Assembly (NCBI RefSeq): GCF_024643205.1
Contig: NZ_JAMKQJ010000002.1
Span: forward strand, 62,001-126,000
Direction: 5' to 3'
Length of the DNA stretch: 64,000 bases
Source of the DNA: Parapedobacter tibetensis
Lineage (GTDB): Bacteria; Bacteroidota; Bacteroidia; Sphingobacteriales; Sphingobacteriaceae
Every line of letters starts with the position of its first letter. Positions within the stretch are counted from its first letter, which is position 1. Positions 1 to 8,090 of this stretch are shown here, piece by piece. Below the pieces are notes generated by a model. The model made no database searches. It worked only from the letters and a program-made list of their open reading frames with translations, and was not told where the DNA came from. The position numbers and the translations under genes are program-made.

Positions 1-1
1 G

Positions 2-433
2 TATTTTGTCGTGCAGGGCATACTGCATATGTATTATGCCGATGAACAGGGATCGCTGCATTCGTGCTATTTTTTTATGCCCGGTGAATTGGCTACCGAT
101 TTGGAAAGTTTTTCCAAGAAGATTCCCGCCGGGAATTACATCGAAGCGCTGACCCGCGTAGATTACCTATACATTTCATGTAAAGATACGATATTGCTAA
201 TGCGGGAGTCTCCTGCATTCAATAAGTATATTTTAGATATTGTGGAGGCTACGGCAACGCAGAATATCAACCGAACGAAAGACCTGCTCAGTTTACAGCC
301 GGAATCCCGTTACCAAAAACTACTGGCCACGCGGCCTGATATTATAAAGCAAGTCCCCCAGAAATATATCGCTCGATTTTTGGGCATGAGCCCCGAGAGT
401 CTTAGCCGTATCCGTAGCCGCATTGTAGCGTAG
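2..433 (+). CDS. Crp/Fnr family transcriptional regulator, C-terminal part
   Basis: The 5' end lies outside the window; the reading frame is open from base 2, so the GTG at 11 is an internal codon rather than a start. What remains is the end of a cyclic-nucleotide-binding-like beta barrel (the YFVVQG segment) and then a C-terminal helix-turn-helix (KYIARFLGMSPESLSRIRSR), typical of the Crp/Fnr superfamily in Bacteroidota. No cysteine cluster for an Fe-S sensor is visible in this part. Such proteins bind promoter DNA as dimers; the ligand and targets cannot be told from the sequence. It ends about 75 bases before the epimerase-like gene on the same strand. Confidence 0.85.
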   Translation, partial: YFVVQGILHMYYADEQGSLHSCYFFMPGELATDLESFSKKIPAGNYIEALTRVDYLYISCKDTILLMRESPAFNKYILDIVEATATQNINRTKDLLSLQPESRYQKLLATRPDIIKQVPQKYIARFLGMSPESLSRIRSRIVA

Positions 434-509
434 TGAGCGTGATGCAGATTTCTTAACGTTCGTCAATCTTTTTAAGCGCCGTTCTTCCCAACTTTGCGGT
501 AACAAAATA

Positions 510-1445
510 ATGATTATGCATACTATATTAGGAGCCGGGGGCGCGATAGGTACCCCATTAGCCAGGAACTTGAGGGAAATCCATGGCAAATCCGTACGCA
601 TTGTGGGACGGAGACCGCAAAAGGTGAATGACGATGACGAAATCGTTGTAGCTGATTTGCTAAAAGCCGATGAGGTCCACCGCGCGGTGGCCGGATCTGC
701 AGTAACCTATTTGTGTGTAGGGTTGCCCTATAAGCATAAACTTTGGAAACGCGATTGGCCGCGCCTGATGCGACATGTTATCGATGCCTGTAAGGCATAT
801 GGCTCCAAGCTGGTTTTCGTGGATAATGTATATATATATGCACCGGAGGCGTTGCCGCATATGACCGAGCAATCGCCTGTAGGTCCGGTGAGCAAGAAGG
901 GTAAGGTGCGCCGACAGGTGAACGATATGCTCATGGCTGAGGTAGCCAAGGGCGAGTTGCAGGCGCTTATTGCACGCTCGGCAGACTTTTATGGTGTAGG
1001 TATTCGCAACAGTCTTTTGCTCGAATTGGTGTACAATAACCTCAAGAAGGGGAAATCGGCATTGTGGCAATGTGATAAAAATAAAATACATAGCTTTACC
1101 TACACACCCGATGCCGCCAAGGCGATTGCAGTACTGGGCAATAGCGAGGGAGCCTATGGCCGTGTATGGCATTTGCCCACGGCCAAAGACAAGCTTACGG
1201 GACAAGATTGGGTAAGGTTATTTGCGGAAGAACTCCAAGCTAAACCCAAGGTGTTTGTGTTGAGACGGTGGATGATGAAGCTGGTTGGTGTTTTTGTGCC
1301 ACTGATGCATGAACTCGAAGAGATGAGTTATCAATATCAATATGATTATTTCTTTGATAGCAGTGACATTGAACGCACATTCGGATTAACAGCAACCCCA
1401 GTTGCGCAAGCCATCCGTGAAATTGTGGCGGTGGAACATCAATAG
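510..1445 (+). CDS. NAD-dependent epimerase/dehydratase family protein
   Basis: A 311-residue protein of the extended short-chain dehydrogenase type. The N-terminus carries the nucleotide-binding glycine pattern GAGGAIG (about residues 8-14), and a V-D-N-V-Y-I-Y stretch near residues 105-111 is where these enzymes carry active-site residues. The substrate is unknown; relatives act on nucleotide sugars or other NAD(P)-linked carbonyl/alcohol pairs. A second in-frame ATG lies at 516 and could be the true start. A -7-like CAACTTTG (489-496) lies just upstream, one mismatch from TANNTTTG, so the leader would be short. It appears monocistronic, 104 bases before the nucleotidase gene. Confidence 0.82.
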   Translation: MIMHTILGAGGAIGTPLARNLREIHGKSVRIVGRRPQKVNDDDEIVVADLLKADEVHRAVAGSAVTYLCVGLPYKHKLWKRDWPRLMRHVIDACKAYGSKLVFVDNVYIYAPEALPHMTEQSPVGPVSKKGKVRRQVNDMLMAEVAKGELQALIARSADFYGVGIRNSLLLELVYNNLKKGKSALWQCDKNKIHSFTYTPDAAKAIAVLGNSEGAYGRVWHLPTAKDKLTGQDWVRLFAEELQAKPKVFVLRRWMMKLVGVFVPLMHELEEMSYQYQYDYFFDSSDIERTFGLTATPVAQAIREIVAVEHQ

Positions 1446-1512
1446 TTTGACGAATAAAAACTATTTTTCATCTATAAATGTAAGTTCTCAGTGGCAGATG
1501 AGAGAACGATAA

Positions 1513-1544
1513 CTTGCATATAAGAGGCAAGTTATCTAAGTTTG
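1513..1544 (+). promoter_or_regulatory. Promoter with extended -33 element for the nucleotidase gene
   Basis: A -33 CTTG (1513-1516), a 20-base spacer beginning CATATAA, and a perfect -7 TAAGTTTG (1537-1544). The last base of the -7 box is only 5 bases before the ATG at 1550, so transcription should start at or within a few bases of the start codon. The sequence is nearly the same as the metK promoter at 39801-39832 on the other strand. Confidence 0.75.
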
Positions 1545-1549
1545 CAGCT

Positions 1550-2083
1550 ATGGATAATGATAAACCTCGCTTGGCGATCGATATGGACGAGGTGCTGGCC
1601 GACACCCATTATAAATTTCTGACCTTATTTCACCGTGATTTCGGTATCCCGATGGACCTTCATCAGGAACCCGGGAAGGAGCTTCATGAGAACCTTCCTG
1701 AGGAAATAAATGGACAGTGGGAATTGTATGTTAACGAAAAGGGATTTTTCCGAGATATCCCGCCAATGCCTTATGCTATAGATACCGTAAAGGCCTTATC
1801 TGAAAAGTATAATGTGTATATTGTCTCAGCTGCCATGGAATTCAGGAATTCATTGGAAGATAAATTTGATTGGCTCGGCGAGTATTTCCCCTTCATTGAA
1901 TGGACCAATATCCTCTTTACAGGCGACAAAATCATATCGGCCAATATCTTGATTGACGACCGTACAAGGAACTTAAAAAATTTCAATGGCCGGAAATTGC
2001 TGTTCACCTCTCCCCATAATTTGCTTTTCAAGGAGTATGAACGGGTAAACAACTGGCAAGAAGTAGCAGAATTGTTACTTTGA
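1550..2083 (+). CDS. 5'(3')-deoxyribonucleotidase-like HAD phosphatase (NT5C family)
   Basis: A 177-residue HAD-fold protein. The N-terminal DMDEVLADT motif supplies the nucleophile and acid/base aspartates of motif I, and IDDRTRNL near residue 139 fits the acidic motif IV. The family (bacterial homologues of mitochondrial/cytosolic deoxyribonucleotidase) removes phosphate from (deoxy)nucleoside monophosphates with Mg2+. The reading frame also opens at a TTG at 1514, but that codon is inside the -33 promoter element, so ATG 1550 is chosen. The -7 box ends 5 bases before this ATG, so the transcript is probably leaderless. It stands alone, about 70 bases before a secreted-protein gene. Confidence 0.85.
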   Translation: MDNDKPRLAIDMDEVLADTHYKFLTLFHRDFGIPMDLHQEPGKELHENLPEEINGQWELYVNEKGFFRDIPPMPYAIDTVKALSEKYNVYIVSAAMEFRNSLEDKFDWLGEYFPFIEWTNILFTGDKIISANILIDDRTRNLKNFNGRKLLFTSPHNLLFKEYERVNNWQEVAELLL

Positions 2084-2151
2084 CATCGGTTAAACGCTCT
2101 CCCTTGATATAGGTCTTATCTATTATTACAATAACTTAAATTTGATAGACC

Positions 2152-2553
2152 ATGAAAGGAAGTATCTTAACAGTGATGGTGGTATTGATGGCCATAGGGC
2201 TTTCATTCGCCCAGCAGCGGGGTGGCAGGGGCTTCGGTAATCCAGAAGAGAATGCCAAGCGGACCAGCGAACAATTGGAGAAGGAACTCAAGCTTTCTGC
2301 AGCTCAAAAAGATTCGGTGTATGCCTTTACACTAGAACAAAGCAAGGCGATGCAGCAAGCTTTCCAAAACAACCAAGATGGAGACCGGAGCCAAATGATG
2401 GGGAAAATGCGTGAACTTCGAGAGCAGACGGACAAAAAGATCCTTTCTGTGCTGGATGATGACCAAAAGAAGGGGTATGAAAAGATGGTGAAGGAACGGG
2501 CAAATCGGATGAGGCAAGGAGGTGGCCAGCGTGGTGGCGGCCGTAATGGATAA
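2152..2553 (+). CDS. Spy/CpxP-like periplasmic protein, hypothetical
   Basis: A 133-residue exported protein. Residues 1-20 form a signal peptide ending in SFAQ. The mature part is charged and helical, with an L-x-x-Q/AQK-type pattern (KELKLSAAQKDSVYAF) and a methionine-rich middle (KMRELREQ, KMVKERANRM), as in small Spy/CpxP/LTXXQ proteins, which act as periplasmic stress sensors or chaperones. Both mature ends are Gly/Arg-rich (QQRGGRGFG; GGGQRGGGRNG). The exact role is unknown. It converges on dnaA and shares a bidirectional terminator with it. Confidence 0.7.
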   Translation: MKGSILTVMVVLMAIGLSFAQQRGGRGFGNPEENAKRTSEQLEKELKLSAAQKDSVYAFTLEQSKAMQQAFQNNQDGDRSQMMGKMRELREQTDKKILSVLDDDQKKGYEKMVKERANRMRQGGGQRGGGRNG

Positions 2554-2570
2554 CCAGTGGTTAAACGCAA

Positions 2571-2608
2571 AAAGCGGGCTGTTGTATATACAACAGCCCG
2601 CTTTTTTT
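2571..2608. terminator. Bidirectional intrinsic terminator
   Basis: A perfect 14-base inverted repeat (AAAGCGGGCTGTTG, 2571-2584, with its complement 2591-2604) around a TATATA loop, flanked by A's on the left and a T run on the right. It ends the Spy-like gene on the plus strand and dnaA on the minus strand. Confidence 0.92.
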
Positions 2609-2619
2609 ATGTTATTCGC

Positions 2620-4047
2620 TTAGCTTGTCTTCAATTTCTTTTGGATATCCTGCACGTAGGATTTGAATTTCTTGTCTGTTTCAATGAGGTCTTCTACGGT
2701 TTGGCAAGCATAGATGACGGTGGAGTGGTCTCTACCCCCAAAGAAAGCACCGATGGATTTTAATGAGGTTTTGGTGTGGTTTTTGGCCAAGTACATGGAA
2801 ATCTGCCGCGCCTGCACAATTTCACGCTTCCTCACCTTTGACTTGACCATTTCTATGGGCACCTCGAAATAGTCACATACCAGCTTCTGGATGTAATCCA
2901 TCGAGATTTCCTTATGGGTGTTTTTGATGAAATTCTTCAACATGGATTTGGCCAGGTTAAGGTCAATCTCCTTTTTATTCAAGGTAGCCTGCGCCAATAA
3001 TGATACCATGGCCCCCTCCAATTCCCGCACACTGTTGTCGATTTGGTTGGCCACATATTCAATAACGTTTTCGGGCAACTCGATGCCATCGGAATACATT
3101 TTCTTTTTGAGGATGGCCATGCGGGTTTCCAAGTCAGGGACCTGCATATCTGCAGAAAGCCCCCATTTGAATCGGCTCAATAAGCGTTCTTCTAACCCTG
3201 CCAAATCTTTTGGCGGCTTGTCGGAAGTGAGGATGATTTGTTTGCTGGATTGATGCAGGTGATTGAAAATATGGAAGAAGATGTCTTGCGTGCGTTCTTT
3301 TCCGGCGAAATTATGTACATCATCCATGATGATGACATCCATGGCCTGATAGAAATTGACAAAATCGTTGATGGTGTTGTTTTTCAACGAATCCACGAAT
3401 TGTTGGCAGAATTTCTCGCAAGAGACATAGATGACCAATTTATCGGATAGGTTGCGTTTGATTTCATTGCCTATGGCCTGGGCTAAGTGTGTTTTGCCAA
3501 GCCCTACGCCACCGTATATCATCAATGGATTGAAAGAAGTACCTCCGGGTTTGCTGGCTACCGCAAATCCTGCCGACCGCGCCAAACGATTGCATTCGCC
3601 TTCGATGAAATTGTCAAAGGTGTAATGTTGGTTCAATTGTGGATCTACCTGTAGTTTTTTAAGACCGGGGATGACAAATGGATTCTTGATGTCTTTGTTT
3701 AAAGCCACGGGCACAGGGATGGACTGCCTTTTGGCTTCTGCCCCATTGCCACTTGAGGGTATATTGGTGGTATAAGGGTTGCTTGTGGAGGATTTTTCAA
3801 CCACAATATTGTATTCCAATCTCCCATTTTCGCCGAGATGCTTCTTTATGGTCTTACGCAACAAACCTACATAATGTTCCTCAAGCCATTCATAAAAAAA
3901 TAAACTGGGTACTTGAATAGTCAAAACGTTACCGTCCAATCGTACGGCCTTAACGGGCTCAAACCAGGTCTTGTAACTTTGGGCGGGAATATTGTCTTTA
4001 ATGATTTGCAGACAACTATTCCAGACACTCGTGCTCGTTTTTTCCAT
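2620..4047 (-). CDS. dnaA: Chromosomal replication initiator protein DnaA
   Basis: A 475-residue, full-length DnaA. Domain I (about 1-80) begins with a Trp-containing helix and the PAQSYKTWFEP segment. The AAA+ core has Walker A GGVGLGKTH (179-187), Walker B VIIMDDVH (238-245) and a sensor segment ILTSDKPPKDL. The C-terminal domain IV carries the DnaA signature GGRDHSTVIYA. It binds DnaA boxes and melts the origin for DnaB loading. It is transcribed alone on the minus strand. The AT-rich 426-base gap upstream may hold its promoter and possibly origin elements, but only one near-consensus DnaA box is visible there. Confidence 0.98.
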   Translation of the reverse strand: MEKTSTSVWNSCLQIIKDNIPAQSYKTWFEPVKAVRLDGNVLTIQVPSLFFYEWLEEHYVGLLRKTIKKHLGENGRLEYNIVVEKSSTSNPYTTNIPSSGNGAEAKRQSIPVPVALNKDIKNPFVIPGLKKLQVDPQLNQHYTFDNFIEGECNRLARSAGFAVASKPGGTSFNPLMIYGGVGLGKTHLAQAIGNEIKRNLSDKLVIYVSCEKFCQQFVDSLKNNTINDFVNFYQAMDVIIMDDVHNFAGKERTQDIFFHIFNHLHQSSKQIILTSDKPPKDLAGLEERLLSRFKWGLSADMQVPDLETRMAILKKKMYSDGIELPENVIEYVANQIDNSVRELEGAMVSLLAQATLNKKEIDLNLAKSMLKNFIKNTHKEISMDYIQKLVCDYFEVPIEMVKSKVRKREIVQARQISMYLAKNHTKTSLKSIGAFFGGRDHSTVIYACQTVEDLIETDKKFKSYVQDIQKKLKTS

Positions 4048-4473
4048 TCGTCAATTCTTAATAAGTTGATTTACAATAAATGACCGAGAAAATGTTGATA
4101 ACTCCTCTGTGAAACGAAGATGGCAAAAATTAATCAGCTAAAAAATTAAAAATTAAAATATTGGTTGTTTATCTGTAAATCAATAACTTAGATGTATTTT
4201 TTCGTAAAATTATTCAAGCAAAACACGGGCCTCGAAAATTCTTAACATTGTCTGGAAAGGGCATCAACAATGAATGGCAAACAAAAGCGGTCTCGCTATT
4301 GCATGCGTTAAAGTTAAGTAAAATTAAAGCAAACAAATAGTAAAAAAATAAATAAAAATGGAATCAGGTCAGGTAAGCCCAGCAGGGCTATTGGCTCTCT
4401 TTGATAATCAAATATGGGGATGCTGTTTCCGTATTGTTTGATTGACGCACCAAAAAAATGGAGGAAGCAGGTG
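4048..4473. other. AT-rich gap upstream of dnaA, unproven origin candidate
   Basis: No gene is evident in these 426 bases. The stretch 4130-4360 is very AT-rich, with A/T runs and repeated AAATTAAA-like words. One near-match to the DnaA box is seen: TGTTGATAA at 4093-4101, complement TTATCAACA. A dnaA -7-like TAATTTTTG lies on the minus strand near 4131-4139 (one extra spacer base). A cluster of boxes, as expected for oriC, is not visible, so the origin assignment is weak. Confidence 0.3.
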
Positions 4474-4860
4474 TTATCGGGTTGTTATCCGTTTACGTTT
4501 CCAACCAACAAACCAATTGATTGCCAATGTCACAATGAGTATCAATAGTCCACCCAACTCTCGGGTTTCCTCTATCCACGGTTTGTCGGCCTTCATGCTT
4601 TGCACCAGATCTTTGGTCGGATGATGCTGAAACCAATCGATTACTCCCTGACTGAAAAAAAGGAGATATGCCGCATAGCCTAAGTAAACCACGATGCCTA
4701 GCAAATAGGCTTTTGGCAGGTATTTTTTTCTGGCAGCCAAATAGCATAGCAAAGCACCGTAAAGGTAAATAGGAATCCAGATATAGGGGTCTTCGTCGTT
4801 ATACTGTAACGCTGCGCTTAACACAAACAGGATGCTGCATATGATATTGAAAGCTTTCAT
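4474..4860 (-). CDS. TMEM220-like small membrane protein
   Basis: A 128-residue integral membrane protein with about four hydrophobic segments (roughly residues 4-20, 31-48, 55-73 and 106-122) and a basic C-terminus. The QYNDEDPYIWIPIY stretch after the first helix (about residues 18-31) is the hallmark of the TMEM220 family, found in bacteria and animals; its function is unknown. The longer frame opens at 4917, but the ATG at 4860 gives the membrane-helix N-terminus MKAFNIICSILFVLSAAL and is preferred. It lies 60 bases downstream of gcvP on the same strand and may share its transcript. Confidence 0.72.
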   Translation of the reverse strand: MKAFNIICSILFVLSAALQYNDEDPYIWIPIYLYGALLCYLAARKKYLPKAYLLGIVVYLGYAAYLLFFSQGVIDWFQHHPTKDLVQSMKADKPWIEETRELGGLLILIVTLAINWFVGWKRKRITTR

Positions 4861-4920
4861 TTCGTTTATAAATTGACTAAAGGTATGAAAAAAACACCAA
4901 TATGGGTTATTCCCCACTGC

Positions 4921-7800
4921 TTATGCCTCCAGTTCTTCATACGCACTCATCGGAGGGCAAGCGCAAATAAGTACCCGATCACCTTGCGAGTCGTTGACGC
5001 GACCCACAGATGGCCAAAATTTATGTTCACGCACAAAAGGTAAGGGGAAAGCCGCTTGCGATCGAGGATAGGGTTTATCCCAAACATCTGCACTCACCAT
5101 GGCTACGGTATGTGGTGCACGCTTCAGCAGGTTGTCCACCTTGTCTGACCGACCATCTTCAATGGCGGCAATCTCTTCCCGGATAGCAATGAGCGCATCG
5201 CAAAAGCGATCCAATTCGGCTTTTGACTCTGATTCAGTGGGCTCCACCATGAGGGTGCCAGCCACGGGGAACGACACCGTAGGGGCATGGAATCCATAGT
5301 CCATGAGTCGTTTAGCTATATCGCCCACTTCCACTCCTGCTGTTTTGAAGGAGCGGCAATCCAATATCATCTCATGTGCACAACGGCCATTGGCCCCGGC
5401 ATATAGTACCGGATAATGGTTTTCCAGCCGTGCTTTGATGTAGTTGGCATTCAAGATGGCATATTTCGTGGCGTTGGTGAGCCCCTCGGCACCCATCATG
5501 GCAATGTAGGCGTGCGATATCAGTAAAATCGATGCCGAACCCCAAGGTGCTGCTGATACGGCACTGATGCCTTGCTCACCGCTGACATCCACCACTTGGT
5601 GGTTGGGCAAGAAAGGCACGAGGTGTGCGGCCACTCCGATGGGTCCCATGCCAGGGCCACCTCCACCATGTGGGATGCAAAATGTCTTGTGTAGGTTAAG
5701 GTGGCATACATCTGCGCCGATAAGGCCTGGGCTTGTGAGGCCCACCTGTGCGTTCATGTTGGCGCCGTCCATATAGACCTGTCCGCCATGTTGGTGGATG
5801 ATATCACATATTTCAATGATGGGCTCTTCAAAGACACCATGCGTAGAAGGATAGGTAACCATCAATGCTGAAAGATTACCAGCATGTATTTCAGCCTTGG
5901 CTTGGAGGTCGGCCACATCGATATTACCGCGTTCATCACATTTGACAACGACCACTTTCATGCCTGCCATGCTGGCGGATGCTGGGTTGGTGCCGTGTGC
6001 GGATGCAGGGATAAGCACCACATCGCGGTGCATGTCTCCCCGGCTTTCATGGTAAGCACGAATAACCATCAATCCGGCATATTCACCTTGCGCCCCTGAA
6101 TTAGGCTGAAAACTCACCTTGGCGAAACCTGTAATTTCGCTCAGCCATTGGTCCAATTCACTGATGATTTGCATATATCCGCCAGTTTGGTCAGCTGGAG
6201 CGAAAGGATGCAGGCTGCCAAATTCCGGCCATGTGATCGGAATCATTTCGGTAGTGGCATTGAGCTTCATCGTGCAGGAACCCAAAGGAATCATCGAGTG
6301 GCAAAGCGAAAGGTCCTTGGTTTCCAATGACTTGATGTATCGTAGCATCTCATGTTCAGCATGGTAGCTGTTGAATATAGGATGCGTAAGGTATTCAGAT
6401 GCACGCTGCAGCGATGGCGGTATATGGGGATGGATAGCAGCTGCGATAGCGGCCAAATCCACATCAGTGGCAGTTTTGCCCTTTATTTTGGCAAAAATAC
6501 GCACTAATATTTCGATATCTTGGTAGGTGGTAGTTTCATCCACAGAAATTCCAGCGATCGTGCCTTGATAATAGAGGTTTACCTCATTGTTGAGCGCTTC
6601 GGCATGAAGTGGGCCGGCCAACTCGCCGAGTTCTATGCGTAGTGTATCAAAATACGTTTCATTGAGCTGTGTATAACCAAGCTGTTGCAAGGCATCATCC
6701 AAGAGGACTGCCAAACCATGTGTACGTTCGGCAATATTCAGTAAGCCCTTCTGCCCATGGTAAACGGCATAAAATCCAGCCATGATGGCAAGGAGCGCTT
6801 GGGCCGTACAGATGTTGGACGACGCTTTGTCCCGGCGGATGTGCTGCTCACGTGTTTGTAAAGCCATGCGTAGTGCATAGCCTCCGGTAGCATCTACCGT
6901 AACACCGATGATGCGGCCGGGAATGTTGCGTTTGTAGGCCTCTTTGGTCGCAAAATAGGCCGCATGTGGACCGCCGAAACCCATAGGGATACCAAAACGT
7001 TGGGTGCTGCCCACCACCACATCGGCTCCCCATTCACCGGGAGGCGTAAGGAGCACAAGGCTCAATAAATCGGCCACGGCACAGACCGAAATGTCTCGGG
7101 CATGCAATAGTTCGACAACGGTTTTATAATCCTGCACGGTTCCATCTCCCGCTGGGTATTGTACAAGTGCTCCAAAAATATTAGCTTCCTGAGGTATGTC
7201 ATTGAGATTACCTACCAACAATTCTATCCCATAGGATAGCGCCCTGGTGCGTAATACATCCAAGGTTTGAGGGAAAATAGTTGAGGATACGAAGTAGGCG
7301 TTAGCTGCTTTGTTTTTACGGAGCCCATATTGCATAAACATGGCCTCAGCAGCAGCGGTGGCCTCATCCAATAAGGATGCATTAGCGATTTCCATGCCGG
7401 TGAGGTCGATGACCATCGTTTGGAAATTCAGCAGCGCTTGCAGCCGTCCCTGCGCAATCTCAGCTTGATAAGGCGTGTATTGGGTATACCAACCTGGGTT
7501 TTCAAACACATTGCGCTGGATAACTCCTGGAAGGATTACATCATAGTAACCTTGTCCGATATAGGATTTGAAAGCCTTATTTTTATCAGCTACTACTTTC
7601 ATCCTGTTCAAGTAGGCCGTTTCTCCTAGGGCATTGGGCAAAGCAAGAGGGGGCTTTGCTCGGATTTGCACGGGCACGGTTTCGTCTACCAGCTGGTCGA
7701 GGTTTTGGAGGCCTAAAGCATCCAACATGGCGGTGGTTTCATCGGCGCTGGGGCCAATGTGCCGCTCTTCAAATTTTTCCTGAAAATGTATCTTACTCAT
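4921..7800 (-). CDS. gcvP: Glycine dehydrogenase (decarboxylating), P protein
   Basis: A 959-residue single-chain P protein of the glycine cleavage system, near the E. coli length. It decarboxylates glycine with PLP and passes aminomethyl to the lipoyl arm of H protein. The N-terminus has FEERHIGPS; the C-terminal half has the PLP-lysine region HLNLHKTFCIPHGGGGPGMG (lysine near residue 700) and a glycine-rich cofactor loop. ATG 7800 gives the canonical N-terminus; the frame opens 78 bases earlier at 7878 but that extension is not family-like. gcvH and gcvT are not in the window. A perfect -7 box lies about 100 bases upstream. Confidence 0.97.
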   Translation of the reverse strand: MSKIHFQEKFEERHIGPSADETTAMLDALGLQNLDQLVDETVPVQIRAKPPLALPNALGETAYLNRMKVVADKNKAFKSYIGQGYYDVILPGVIQRNVFENPGWYTQYTPYQAEIAQGRLQALLNFQTMVIDLTGMEIANASLLDEATAAAEAMFMQYGLRKNKAANAYFVSSTIFPQTLDVLRTRALSYGIELLVGNLNDIPQEANIFGALVQYPAGDGTVQDYKTVVELLHARDISVCAVADLLSLVLLTPPGEWGADVVVGSTQRFGIPMGFGGPHAAYFATKEAYKRNIPGRIIGVTVDATGGYALRMALQTREQHIRRDKASSNICTAQALLAIMAGFYAVYHGQKGLLNIAERTHGLAVLLDDALQQLGYTQLNETYFDTLRIELGELAGPLHAEALNNEVNLYYQGTIAGISVDETTTYQDIEILVRIFAKIKGKTATDVDLAAIAAAIHPHIPPSLQRASEYLTHPIFNSYHAEHEMLRYIKSLETKDLSLCHSMIPLGSCTMKLNATTEMIPITWPEFGSLHPFAPADQTGGYMQIISELDQWLSEITGFAKVSFQPNSGAQGEYAGLMVIRAYHESRGDMHRDVVLIPASAHGTNPASASMAGMKVVVVKCDERGNIDVADLQAKAEIHAGNLSALMVTYPSTHGVFEEPIIEICDIIHQHGGQVYMDGANMNAQVGLTSPGLIGADVCHLNLHKTFCIPHGGGGPGMGPIGVAAHLVPFLPNHQVVDVSGEQGISAVSAAPWGSASILLISHAYIAMMGAEGLTNATKYAILNANYIKARLENHYPVLYAGANGRCAHEMILDCRSFKTAGVEVGDIAKRLMDYGFHAPTVSFPVAGTLMVEPTESESKAELDRFCDALIAIREEIAAIEDGRSDKVDNLLKRAPHTVAMVSADVWDKPYPRSQAAFPLPFVREHKFWPSVGRVNDSQGDRVLICACPPMSAYEELEA

Positions 7801-7897
7801 TGGGTGTATGAAAAAGTAACCCCCTGTCCCTTTCTTCCGGCATACCTGAATATGGCCAAGGTGTTTGTCGGCAAGCAAACGAGTGGTTTTGCGCGTG

Positions 7898-7905
7898 CAA
7901 AGATA
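7898..7905 (-). promoter_or_regulatory. -7 promoter element for gcvP
   Basis: On the minus strand this reads TATCTTTG, a perfect TANNTTTG. Transcription should start near 7891-7894, giving a leader of about 90 bases. The leader shows no recognisable glycine riboswitch. The -33 element is poor. Confidence 0.55.
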
Positions 7906-8023
7906 CGGCTTTTGGAGCGAGAAATAAAGCGGAGGAAGCTTTTTGGAAATTAGTAGCGAAATACTTGGAATGTTACGAAATCATCAAACCACATAGGTTT
8001 CCATTGCATAGGTGATAACAAAA

Positions 8024-8072
8024 AACCTCATAGATTAACCCGCTAGCCTATCGCGCGGAAATCTATGAGGTT
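8024..8072. terminator. AAACCTCATAG-family inverted repeat, terminator of pdhC
   Basis: AACCTCATAGATT (8024-8036) pairs perfectly with AATCTATGAGGTT (8060-8072) around a 23-base GC-rich loop. On the minus strand the stem is followed by a T run, as expected for a terminator downstream of the E2 gene. The same core recurs at 38300-38353 and 59372-59417. A degenerate copy, AAACCACATAGGTTT, lies next to it at 7986-8000. Confidence 0.75.
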
Positions 8073-8090
8073 CGTCTTGTTAACTATTAT

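Noticed and set aside
660..1205. 181-codon open frame on the minus strand opposite the epimerase gene
   Set aside because: It lies wholly within a well-supported gene, has no domain or signal, and has a composition typical of an antisense shadow.
1514..1549. TTG 1514 as the start of the nucleotidase
   Set aside because: The codon is part of the -33 element, and the extra residues do not resemble the family.
7801..7891. Glycine riboswitch in front of gcvP
   Set aside because: No glycine aptamer core or tandem pair is visible in the short leader.
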